NCBI GenBank assembly: GCA_016271365.2
Contig: CM057456.1
Coordinates: 883,744,001 to 883,808,000, forward strand
Reading direction: 5' to 3'
Length of the DNA: 64,000 bases
Origin: Neoceratodus forsteri
Taxonomy: Eukaryota > Chordata > Ceratodontiformes > Ceratodontidae
Shown piece after piece: positions 42,314 to 52,170 of this stretch. Position 1 is the first letter of the stretch; every line of letters starts with the position of its first letter. Position numbers and translations under genes: made by a program. Below the pieces are notes generated by a model, which saw only the letters and a program-made list of their open reading frames with translations, did not search any database and was not told the DNA's origin.

Positions 42314-42498
42314 AGGGACTGCCCACGTTTATATGAAAAGTGCTGATGTAGGATGTCATCATGGGCAGCCCATAGTGGACTGCAAGCAAAAATATTTCTG
42401 TATGGTCATAGTACCTAGCGGATATAGTTCCATAGGTGTAGTCTAATGAAAGAGAGTCTCTCAAAGATCTATTGTTAAGGTAAGTATGTAACTGTTCT
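42314..42498 (+). repeat. DIRS-3 right inverted terminal repeat
   Basis: This is the reverse complement partner of 34319-34500, extended at its outer end by about 35 bp (TTGTTAAGGTAAGTATGTAACTGTTCT region) that has no partner in the left repeat but matches the internal complementary region. The unequal ends are normal for DIRS. Confidence 0.85.
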
Positions 42499-42905
42499 TT
42501 TTATTACAGGGAACACATTCTGATACTGGGGATTTGGCACTGCAGTGTTGGGCTACTGTTCTGGAAATGGGGGGGGGAGGGGGCACCTGGAGAGGAAGGG
42601 TTCAAGAGAAGTAGTATCAGGGATGGGCATACTGATCTGCTTGTTATTTATAAAAAGCATAAACATTAGGAAGGGTGGGCAGCCAACCTGGAGGGGGGGG
42701 AAGAAAGAAGCCATACCAGGGGTGGACAACCTGGAGGGAGGGAGGGTTTGCCAGCTCACTGCTTCAACTGAAGCCAGCACCACGACTCTAGCAGCAGCTT
42801 CAGAATTCAAGAAAGTCCCACTGTTCTCATACAGAAAAACGTGGATGAATGGCTTCTCTCACTATATTGGGCACCCTGAATTTTGGGGTGCCTAAAAAAG
42901 ATATT
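42499..42905. other. Spacer between DIRS-3 and DIRS-4
   Basis: It is G-rich, with runs at 42569-42582 and 42692-42700 that could form G-quadruplexes. No gene was recognised. Confidence 0.4.
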
Positions 42906-43063
42906 CTAGAAGTGTGGATATGTTGTTCATCCACACTCTCTGGCATGCCCCTTTCCCCTTTAAATCTGGCTGGAAGTCTTCAAGCTGGCTCCTCCCACCC
43001 ACATGGGTGGGAAATACCTCGGCTCTGCCCCAAGGCACCAGATCTTCCTTTTCGCTGGAAGAT
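42906..43063 (+). repeat. DIRS-4 left inverted terminal repeat
   Basis: GTTGTTCATCCACACTCTCT and CCCTTTCCCCTTTAAATCTG are found in reverse complement at 48677-48829. CTTTAAAT may serve as a TATA-like box. Confidence 0.9.
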
Positions 43064-43179
43064 TCAGGTTCCCTCGTGCTACTTTTGCAATTCGTAGGCC
43101 CTGGATTTGCAACATCATTTTTCACCACAAATTACTGTTAAACTCATCAGAGTTAATGACTCCGATTATCGTGCATCGG

Positions 43180-45400
43180 ACATGGAGGACAAATCGTCCC
43201 CCGGATTTCACTGGTGTACCTGCGGCCAGAAGATGTCGCGCATCGATCCCACCTCTCGTGTGTCTATTGTCTAGGTGTTGTACATGACACCAAGTCTTGT
43301 ACCTTTTGTTTAGCATTCCATCCCAATGTTCTGGACGACCACAAGGCATGCCTAAAACTGGGGATACCGGAGCTTTGAAACTCGCTGGTGAAATCGAAAG
43401 AGGCAAGGTGGGTGGTTTCCGCGGCCGCGGGATCCACCGAGCAGCTGAAGCAGATGCAGTCTTTCGAGGAGGAAGCTGCTCAAGCTTCAGCCAGTTGAAG
43501 CTTTTTCATACCTCTCAACCTTGGCTCTACTTTTACGGGCTACTTTAGGGAGTTGTGTCAGTCTCTCCCCACCAGGGGTGAGGCGCCCTCGGGCTCGCAC
43601 TCCTCCCACCCTCGGAAGAGGAATAAGGACCCAAAGTCGTCTTCTTCTAAAAGGAGATGCTCCTGGGACTGGGAGAGGTCTGAGTCCCAGGAACATGCGG
43701 TCTCAACTTCTGTCGAGATCATTTCCTTGGCTGCCAGCTTCATGGATCTTCTGTCTAGCCAAGGGACCGAGACCGAGGAAATGGCTGAACTGGCTGAGAT
43801 TACTCTCGACCCAATTGAGCCTTTATCGCTGGTTCCAGTCGACGATTCCTTAGAAAGGACTCATGTCCTTTCCTTTCCCGATAAGGAGACACTGCCCTCC
43901 GGTGTTCTGACTGGGGAAAAGGTGCTGGAACCTCGGTTTTCACCGACTCCGGTGTCTCCTGATCGACCAAACTGACCCCGTCGGTCTCGATCGAGGACCA
44001 GGACCCCTTCGGTCGAACAGCCGAAAAAGGGTCACAAACATTCAAAAAAGAGGCGCTGCCACTGATCCTCATCCTCCTCGAATGAGGAGAGGCTTCAACG
44101 GAAACTCTGCCAATGGTATGAGGATTTGTTGTGGCAGCAGCTGATTTTGACTGGGCAGAAGCTGGCTCCGCCAGCCACCCCAGCCATCAATTGGCTCCCA
44201 CCTCCTAGGCCAACGCCAACCCCTCCAGAACTAAAGGCCTCAGTTCCACTGCCCATGGGGCCAGGCCTGTATCCCGGCTTGGCCTATTCCAGTCTCTCCA
44301 CCGATTTTGGTGGAGCCACTGCCTAGGCAGCCTCAGGGAGGGGCTACCTCAAAAGAGGACTGACCAGACACCGGGCTTCCCCAATCTCTGTCATTCACAG
44401 TTGTCCCCGATCACCCTCGGCATATCGAGGGAGACCAAGGCGGGAGACCTTTGTACCCCAACTCTTCGGACTCGGACGACACTGGATTACACTCTCATCC
44501 GGGGGATGATGAGTCATCCATGGCAGGACTGGAGGAAGGCCCATCCTCCTTTCAGAGCATTCTCTGCCTAATCTCTGAATCCACCGGAATGCTCCTGGAG
44601 CCCATCCAGAAAAAGGCGGAGTACCCCCTTACAGATATCCTCAAAAGGGGGATACCCTGACGGAGGCCTTTCCAGTAGCCAAAGCCATTGTTGGCCCAGC
44701 CCTTGAGCTTTGGCAGTGTCCTGCTTCCTACCCAGCTCCGTCTGCCTGCATGGCCCACAAGTATACGGTGCCCATGGGGTCCCTGGTGGGGTTCACAGAG
44801 CATCCTTCGGCCGAAAGCCTAGTGACTGCTTCTGTGTTCAGATGTACTGGTAGCTCGGCCGACACTGACCAACTCCCGAATAAGGAGTCCAAGAATATGG
44901 ATCATTCTGCCCGTAAGGTCTTTGTGGCCTCCTCCTTAGGCCTTCGTCAGGTCAGCTCAGCTGTTATCATGGCACACTTCGCTCATGCCCTCCTAGGGTC
45001 ATTGGATGAAGTCCTCCCTCATCTCCCGGTGGACATGCAAACCACAGTGAAGCAGATCCATGATCAGGGCTGTGCTGTTGCAAAACAGCAGCTCCAGATG
45101 GCCCTGGACATTCGAGATTCCTGTGCCCGCTCTTTGGCAGCTGCAGTGGCCATTCGCCGCAGGGCTTGGCTGAGGCTATCCTCCTTCCCGGTGGATACCC
45201 AGCACAAGTTAGATGACATACCCTTCCTAGGCACCGACCTCTTTGGTCCAGGAGTGGCTAGTCACCTCCAGTGCATACAGCAGTCCAGTGCCACCTTGGA
45301 TGCTACCTCTGCAAAGGGTTCTTTGGGCAAGAACCAGCAGAAGCACAAGAAGAAGCCTTTTCAGCACTCTTCCCCTGCGGTTAGGCAGCCCTCCTATTAA
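43180..45400 (+). pseudogene. DIRS-4 ORF1 (gag-like) remnant
   Basis: The N-terminal Cys/His module is visible with one frame change: CTCGQKMSRIDPTSR, then YCLGVVHDTKSCTFC (about 43217-43310). It is followed by a serine- and lysine-rich stretch SSHPRKRNKDPKSSSSKRR (about 43592-43650) and an acidic patch in 43553-43975. The C-terminal frame 44750-45400 (216 codons) has a helical GAG-like region with MAHFAHALLGSLDEVLPHLP and AKQQLQMALDIRDSCARSLA, and ends in basic QQKHKKKPFQ. Stops lie between the parts. Confidence 0.8.
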
Positions 45401-45491
45401 GAAGGCCAGTAGCAACAGCAGCAGCAGCAGGCTCAAGCTTGGTGCCCCAGGCCCAAGCAGGGTCCTCAGCAGCCGCATATAGGAGGCCGAG

Positions 45492-47449
45492 GTGCCGGTC
45501 CAGGAATCTCCTCCTCCTCTAAGCCTGCTCAGTGATGGGTTGGGGGTTGCCACCCCTACACCCGTCATGCCAGCTCTGGGTCCTCCTGTGGGGGGCTGGC
45601 TCCACCACTTTCTTTCCGCCTGGTCTGATATCACCTTGGACAGGTGGGTTCTAGAAGTGGTCGGCCAGGGACTGCCTCTGGAATTCAAGCAGTACCCTCT
45701 CAGCCAAGCCCGTGCCCCTTGGGAGGAAAGGATCTCAGCTTGCACTCAGTCGGCTCTTCAAGACGACATTGCTCAGCTCCTCTGCAAGGAGGCAGTAGCT
45801 CCAGTGCCAGATCTTCCTACAGACCCAGGCTTCGTGTCCAGGTATTTCCTGGTGCCCAAGTGGATGGGGGGTTGGCGCCCCATCCTAGATCTCCATGATC
45901 TGAATCAATATCTCAGGTCTCGCACCTTCCAGATGGTAACTCTGAACCAGAGCATACCATCCCTGGAGTGAAACGTGTGGTTCTGTTCACTGGATCTGCA
46001 GGACGCATTCTTCCACGTCCCAATCCGTCCATCCCATCAGTGGTTCCTCCACTTCAGGGTCAAGGGGACCCTGTACGAGTTCTGAGCCATGCCATTCGAC
46101 CTGTCATTGGCCCCGAGGGTCTTCACCAAGTGCATCGCAGTGGTGGCAGCCCATCTCCGGCATCGAGGAGTTTGAATTTACCCTTATCTCGATAACTGGC
46201 TCTTGGCATGTTCCTCCCTCCAGGAGGTGGAGAGATCCAGGGATCTAGCTCTCTGAACCTGCTCCCAAATAGGCCTCCTGTTGGATTTCATGCCCTCTCA
46301 GGTGATGGGCTTCATCGGGGCAGAGTTCAACTCTCGTCAAGTCAGAGCTCGGCTGCCAGCAGACAGGGCAGAGGTTCTTTCCTCCTTTGCTCAATCATTT
46401 CTGGTTGGGCACTTGGGCCCTGCCTGGGACTTCCTGCTCCTTCTGGGTTACATGGTGGTGTGCACCTCAGTGGTCCATTAGGCCAGATGGCACATGTGCC
46501 CCCTCCAGTGGGAGCTGGCTGCTCAGTAGACTCAGTGCCTCGGTCATTTCGACCAGCTGATCACTGTGACCCAGAAGATGTGGGACACTCTGCAATGGTG
46601 GACCGCCCCAGACCAGTTGCAGGAAGGGATCCCGTTTGTCCGCCTCAAGCTGACGGTCATTCTTACGACCGATGCCTCTCTCATGGGCTGGGGAGCCCAC
46701 ATGGGGACACCAGAGCCCACGGGTTCTGGACACCCAAAGAGTCCTGATGCCACATCAACCTGTTGGAGCTCAGGGCAGTCAGACTGGCACTGACAGCGTT
46801 CGCTCCTCAGCTCCGGGGTCAAGTGGTTCAAGTCCAGACGGACAATACCATGACCATGTACTACCTCAACAAATAGGGCGGCATGCACTCCCGTCTGCTT
46901 TGCAAGGAGGCGCTCCACATCTAGACCCTTATCGGCCGGTTGGAGGTGGATCTCCTAGCCGTTCATGTGGCAGGAGTCTTGAACCCACTGGCGGATGCTC
47001 TCAGCTGTATAGGCCAGACATCCCACGAGTGGTCTCTCCAACCAAAGGTAGCTCACAACTTGTTCTCCCGCTGGGGCAAACTGTTGGTGGACCTGTTTGC
47101 CTCCAGGGAAAACACCAAGCTGAGGCTGTTCCATGCCTGCCCCCCTCAGCAGGGCTCGCTGCAGGGGGATGCCTTTTCGAGGCCGTGGACCCCAGCTCTC
47201 CTCTACGCCATCCCTCCATTTCCCTTGATCCACAAGGTGTTACTCAAGGTGAGGAGGGACAAGGCGAAGGTGATTCTGGTAGTCCCAGACTGGCCGCGCC
47301 AGTTCTGGTACCCAGATCTCCTCAGCCTCAGCTGCAGGCCCCCAGAGCGGCTTTGTACACGCCCAGACCTGATATCTCTGAACCAGGGGAAGGTATTCCA
47401 TCCGGACCTTCAATCCCTGCACCTCACAGCCTGGTACCTGAGCAGCTAG
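45492..47449 (+). pseudogene. DIRS-4 reverse transcriptase and RNase H remnant
   Basis: WSDITLDRWVLEVVGQGLPL opens the RT. Then SRYFLVPKWMGGWRPILDLH (about 45837-45897), SLDLQDAFFHVPI (motif A, about 45985-46025), a frame-changed MPFDLSLAPRVFTK (motif B) and YPYLDNWLL (motif C, 46179-46205). The second catalytic Asp of YLDD is Asn here, which alone should abolish RT activity. RNase H shows TTDASLMGWGAHM (about 46658-46700), LLELRAVRLAL, VQTDNTMTMYYLNK (about 46830-46875) and VAGVLNPLADAL. The C-terminal extension (47040-47320) has LLVDLFASRENTKL, LYAIPPFPLIHKVL and VVPDWPRQFWYPDLL, a block conserved in DIRS RT proteins. Several stops are present. Confidence 0.88.
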
Positions 47450-47518
47450 AGTTCCAGGCTCTGTTCTTTCCGAGGATGTCTACACCGTGGTGGAGGCATC
47501 TCGTAAGGAATCAACCAG

Positions 47519-48430
47519 ATGTTATGCCTTCAAATGGAATGGAAGAGATTTTCCATTTGGTGTCAGGGTAAGAGTCTGGACCCCTTATCCTGCTCTGTGG
47601 CTAACATTCTCGACTACCTTTGGTCTCTCTCCAAAGGGGGTCTGCGGTCATCAACCCTTAGGGTGCACCTGGCAGCCATTTCTGTTTACCGGGCACGGGC
47701 AGGTCAGCCAACATTGGCGCAGGAGACAGTGGTCGGGCACTTCTTCAAAGGTCTGGATCACATATCCCCTCCGGTGCGTGAACCTCCACCTCCGTGGGAT
47801 CTCTTGCTGGTTTTGGCAAAGCTCATGGGCAAGCCATTTGAACCCATGCACAAGTGTGAGCTTTCACACTTGTCGTGGAAGATGGCCTTCCTGGTGGCTA
47901 TCACGTCAGCCAGAAGGACAGGGGAGCTCCAGGCGCTTCCGGTGGACTCCCCTTATCTGGTCTTTCACAGGGACAAAGTTGTCCTGCGCCCCCACCTGAA
48001 ATTCCTTCCTAAGGTGGTGTCAGAGTTTCATCTTAACCAGGTGCTAACTCTGCCGGTGTACTACCCTAATTACATCTTGGACACCGAGTACAGGCTCCAT
48101 ACTTTGGACCTGAGACGTGCTCTTTCCTATTATAAGGAGAGAATGGCGGAAATTCATGGAGAGGTTCACCAGCTGTTTGTCACCTATGCTGAAGCCACTT
48201 CTGGCAGACCTGCAGCCAAACGGACCATTGCAAGGTGGATTACATCATGCATAGGTCTGTACTATGAGTTGGCGGGCAAGAAGCCTCCCAGAGGGATAAG
48301 AGCTCATTCTACCAGCCATACTGCTGCATCAGTGGCTGCTTCCAGGGACATCCCTATCCAGGAAATCTGTTGGGCTGCTACCTGGAAGTCAGCAAAACAC
48401 CTTCATTACCCACTACCACATCAACCTTGA
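47519..48430 (+). pseudogene. DIRS-4 tyrosine recombinase, long frame but catalytically damaged
   Basis: This 303-codon frame is one of the longest in the window. It has the N-terminal core-binding part (NILDYLWSLSKGGLRSSTLR) and the catalytic part with LSWKMAFLVAITSARRTGEL (arginine box), VVSEFHLNQVLTLPVYYP, LHTLDLRRALSYYKERMAEI, and GIRAHSTSHTAAS. DIRS-3 has H-S-T-R at this last place, so the second catalytic arginine has become Ser. Near 48385-48395 an extra A in GCAAAACACC shifts the frame just before the block where DIRS-3 has its nucleophilic Tyr, so the terminal THY segment is read out of frame. Both changes predict an inactive enzyme. The ATG at 47519 is the first in frame; the true start may have been upstream. 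Confidence 0.88.
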
Positions 48431-48540
48431 GTCACGCCGGGATGCTGGTTTTGGGGCCTCGGTTCTCCAATCTCTATTTCCCAAGTAGGGGGTGTGCGCC
48501 TTGCCTCCCTCCTCCCAGAGAACTGCTTGGAGTCTGCCAG

Positions 48541-48636
48541 AGAGTGTGGATGAACAACATATCCATGCTACTAGAAGAACAGGTTACTCACCTGTAACAG
48601 TAGTTCTAGGAGTGGTATATGTTGTTCATCCACACG
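48541..48636 (+). repeat. DIRS-4 internal complementary region
   Basis: GTGTGGATGAACAACATATC (48544 onward) is complementary to the outer left repeat. AAGAACAGGTTACTCACCTG, starting at 48575, is the exact complement of the outermost right repeat (ending at 48860). The region itself is therefore a near-palindrome (GTGTGGATGAACAACATAT ... ATATGTTGTTCATCCACAC), corresponding to the junction of the two ends in a circular intermediate. Confidence 0.9.
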
Positions 48637-48676
48637 CACCCACCCGACCTCCCCCGGCTTTAGGCGCACAACCTTG

Positions 48677-48860
48677 CTTCCAGCGGACTATGATCTGGCA
48701 TCTTGGGGTGGAACTGAGGTATTTACCACCCGGGTGGGTGGGAGGAGCCAACTTGAAGACTTCTGGCCAGATTTAAAGGGGAAAGGGACATGCCAGAGAG
48801 TGTGGATGAACAACATATACCACTCCTAGAACTACTGTTACAGGTGAGTAACCTGTTCTT
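48677..48860 (+). repeat. DIRS-4 right inverted terminal repeat with outer extension
   Basis: 48677-48829 pairs with 42906-43063. The last 31 bp (GAACTACTGTTACAGGTGAG to CTGTTCTT) have no counterpart in the left repeat and are matched only in the internal complementary region. Confidence 0.9.
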
Positions 48861-50260
48861 CCTGGCCATTTTATTGAAGAACATACACTAGAAATTAACA
48901 GAATGGATCCCATTTAGCTAGGTTCAAGTGTTTGTTGTTTAAAATTATACCTTTTCAGTGTATTTCCCATGTGTTTTAGTTTGAGGAGAAAAAAGCAAGA
49001 TGGCAGCAGTCACGGCATGAAAACATTTTTTTTCATACAGTGAGAAGCAAATGGTGAGAAACCAAAAATGGTCTTGTGACATGTTACCCCCAAAAAATCT
49101 ACTGAGCATGCTCGAAACAGAAAAAGAAAACTTTAAATCCTTGTAACTCTAGAACTGTTTAATATTTGTTTCACAAAACCTTCCAGAGGCACTACTTTGG
49201 CACAACATGCTTCTACCCTGAAAATATCAGAAAACAATTCCATTCCATATACAGTAGGCTGTAGGTAAAGGCAAAAGCAAAAACCCATGTTAAGTATAGG
49301 AAAAATCAGAAATCTACAGGAAAATGAAATATGCGATTCTCAGAAATCACACAAGCTGCTCTCATGAAACTTTCCATGCATTTAGTCCTTGCCAGCTAGA
49401 CACTGCATGCAACATTTCAGCTAATTTTATCAAACACCGCCAAAGCTATTAAGGTGCAAGGTTAGAGGTTTAGCATAGAACCTGTTATTCAATCCTAACT
49501 ATACTGGCACCACCGCACCAGTATAATATACCCCCCCCCCCCGTCTTAATACTGTGGTGCAGACCTCCTGCTGGGATCTCACTGTGCACCTTTTCAGTGC
49601 CTGAAAACCCTAACTTTATTTATCCAATGGAGGCCAGGACTATTGTGAAAATGAAACACAATTTGTGGGACCAGCAACCTCCCCCCCCCCCAAAGCAGGC
49701 ACTAGGGCAGTAGTGTGGAGGAAGGGAGGGTGTTCTCAGGTTACGACAGTCTAATCTCTGGCCTCCCCAACTGTAAGTAGGAGCCAGGACAGGGTTTGGG
49801 GCCATACTTGACTTGAAGGCCCAACTGATTGCTCCCCCTGCCTATAGCAGGTGTTAGGATCAGCACGCATGGGAGCTGTATCAAGGGACTGATGACCTAG
49901 TTGTTTGTTTTCAGCACCCACGGCAGCAGGAGCCTAGATCAATTAGCTGGGTTGTTCACTTATTCTCTGTTGCCATGCCAGCAACAGGATCTGGGACTTG
50001 TAGGGGGAGTTGAATTAAGATGCCCACTGCTTACTTTTTTCTGTCTCCCCCCCTCACAGCAGGAGCTTAATTTAGGTCCAACAGCCTGATTTCTTGCTTT
50101 CTTCTCCCCCTTGCCAGCAGTAGAGGCATGCAGGGGCTGAATTAAGGCCTCTATGGCCTGATGGCTTCCATGCTTTACCCACAATTGGACCTTATGTTGT
50201 AGGCTGAAATCAGGACTAGCAACTGAGCTAGTCCTGATTTTCAAAAGTACAGGAAATCAG
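48861..50260. other. Unassigned stretch
   Basis: No coding frame or repeat family was recognised. It contains poly(C) runs at 49531-49542 and 49680-49690 and A-rich purine stretches around 49020-49330. Confidence 0.35.
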
Positions 50261-50261
50261 G

Positions 50262-52170
50262 GAGGGGTGAAGATAAGGATACGTACATGGAGAAGTCCAG
50301 GGAGGTTACCAGACTGGTCAGGGAGGCCAAGGTGTCCAAGGAGCTAAGACTGGCACAGGGAATCAAAAGTGGAGAAAAATACTTCTTCCACTACAATGGA
50401 GAGAGAAGAAAGAGCAAGTATCAACTGATGAGGATTAAGAAGGATGGGGGGTGGGTTAAGAAAGGGTTGCAGCAGGCAGAGCCACTGAACGAATACTTCT
50501 GCTCTGTATTCACGCGGGGGGGGCAGATATCCCAGGTGAGGGGAGGGGATGACAGATGTAGGGATTACAGAGAGCAGGGTAGTAGATGGGTTGAGGGCAT
50601 TAAAGGTGGACAAAGCACCTGGACCTGATGGCATTCACCCTAGGGTACTAAGGGAGTTGGCAGAGGTCCTGGCGGAGCCACTGACCAACCTGTTCAATAC
50701 CTCCGTGGACACGGGATGTGTACCACAGGACTGGAGAATAACCCATATGGTGCCCTTCCACAAAAGTGGCCCAAAGGATGAACCAGGAAACTATAGGCCT
50801 GTGAGCCTCACATTGATCGTGGGAAAGCTCATGGAAACCATACTAAAAGAGAGGCTAGTGAGCTTCTTAAAGGAAAACGGCCTCCAGAATGCTCAACAAC
50901 ATGGGTTTATAGTGGGAAGATCCTGCCAGACAAACCTTGTAGAGTACTATGACTGGGTGATGTGGGAGTTAGACAAGGGCCATGCAGTGGCTGTCTTGTA
51001 TTTGGACTTCAGCAAGGCCTTTGATTCAGTGTTGCATGGGAGGTTGGGGGGGGGACTGGAATATGTGGGGGAGGGACCAAAAATGGTGAAATGGATCACA
51101 AACTGACTAAGGGGAAGGCAGCAAAAAGTGGTTGTTGGAGAGGGGGGCACCTCTCGTCACCAAGAGCTGTGATGAGCGGGGTACCACAGGGATCAGTACT
51201 GGGACTGGTGCTGTTTGGGATTTTTATTGCAGATATCTCACACGGGATCTGGTGCAAGATAAGTCTGTTCGCAAATTATACCAAGGTGGGAGCTGTGGTT
51301 GATGATGCAGAGGGGTGGAAGGGGTTACAGGAGGACCTAACTAAGCTGCAGAAGTGGGCAGAAACATGGCAGTTGGGGTTCAACACCAAGAAGTGCAAGG
51401 TTATGCACTTTGGAACCAGGAACCAGGGGAGGTATTATCACTTGAGTGGGGTACAATTGGGGCACTCCACAGAGGAGAAGGACCTAGGGGTGATCATTAT
51501 GGGGAGCATGAAAAACTCTGCTCAGTACAGGAAGGTGGCAGCAAAAGCCAACAAAATGTTGGGGTGTATCGCAAGAGGGATCTCCTCCAGAAGGAGGGAG
51601 GTTATTCTGCCCCTGTATAGGTCATTGGTCAGGCCCCACCTGGAGTACTGCATGCAGTACTGGCACCCATTCCTGAGGAAGAACATCAGATTGTTGGAGG
51701 GGGTGCAGCGAAGAGCCACAAAGATGATCCAGGGATTGGAGAGCAAGCCCTACAAGGACAGGCTGGGAGAGTTGAACATGTATTCACTGGAGGAGAGAAG
51801 GGATGGGGGGATATGATCGAGACCTTTAAGAATCTGAAGGGGATAAACAAGACCAACACAGAAGGAATTTTTCAGATGAGAAGGGGGAGGGACACGAGAG
51901 GGCATAGAATGAGACTGGAGGGGGAAGATTCAAGAGGGAGATGAGGAGACATTTGTTCACGGAAGGAGTGGTGGACAAATGGAACACCTTACCAGATGAG
52001 ATAGTGTCCTGTAACACAATGGGCAGTTTCAAGAGGGGTTGGGACAGGGTAAGGGATACTGGGAAAGGGGTTGGGAGGGGCAGCTATGAGATGAGGGGCT
52101 AGCTGCACACATGAGCAGACTTGATAGACTATGAGGCCTGATTCTGCTGGCAATTTTGTATGTTCGTATG
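50262..52170 (+). mobile_element. CR1 LINE, 5'-truncated
   Basis: It starts in the linker between endonuclease and RT (SGEKYFFHYNGERRKSKYQL) and ends in octamer-like GTATGTTCGTATG at about 52158-52170. It is clearly related to the CR1 at 6815 but more degraded. Further 3' coding remnants (FTEGVVDKWNTLPDEIV-like, about 51957-52010) are frame-shifted. Confidence 0.9.
50287..52100 (+). pseudogene. CR1 reverse transcriptase with a lost active-site motif
   Basis: RT blocks are ALKVDKAPGPDGIHPRVL (about 50597-50650), WRITHMVPFHKSGPKDEPGN, NYRPVSL, QQHGFIVGRSCQTNLV, AVLYLDFSKAFDSV (motif A), MSGVPQGSVLGLVLFGIFI (motif B, about 51170-51226), and at motif C SLFANYTKVG in place of the LFADDTK of the other CR1: both catalytic aspartates have changed (ADD to ANY). 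WQLGFNTKKCKVMHFG, STEEKDLGVIIM, RPHLEYCMQYW and VQRRATKMIQG follow. Frame breaks lie near 50540, 51105 and 51815. Confidence 0.88.

Larger units (their letters stand above)
34319..42498 (+). mobile_element. DIRS-3: DIRS retrotransposon with both ends, internally interrupted
   Basis: Left inverted terminal repeat (34319-34500), ORF1, RT, RNase H, tyrosine recombinase, internal complementary region (42036-42143) and right inverted repeat (42314-42498) are all present. Removing the hAT MITE (287 bp) and the roughly 2.3-kb repeat insertion leaves about 5.6 kb, the usual size for DIRS. Coding frames are broken. It belongs to the same family as DIRS-2, and probably DIRS-1. Confidence 0.9.
42906..48860 (+). 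mobile_element. DIRS-4: structurally complete DIRS retrotransposon of a second family
   Basis: All structural parts are present over 5955 bp: left inverted repeat (42906-43063), ORF1, RT, RNase H, C-terminal extension, tyrosine recombinase (long open frame), internal complementary region (48541-48636) and right inverted repeat (48677-48860). The terminal repeats share no obvious similarity with those of DIRS-2 and DIRS-3, and the proteins are clearly diverged. The two terminal repeats differ at roughly one position in eight over about 110 bp, so the copy is not recent. The coding frames carry stops and changed catalytic residues. Confidence 0.93.

Noticed and set aside
42560..42740. G-rich runs as a regulatory G-quadruplex promoter
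   Set aside because: The runs are simple G stretches without a nearby transcript or gene; composition alone does not support a regulatory role.
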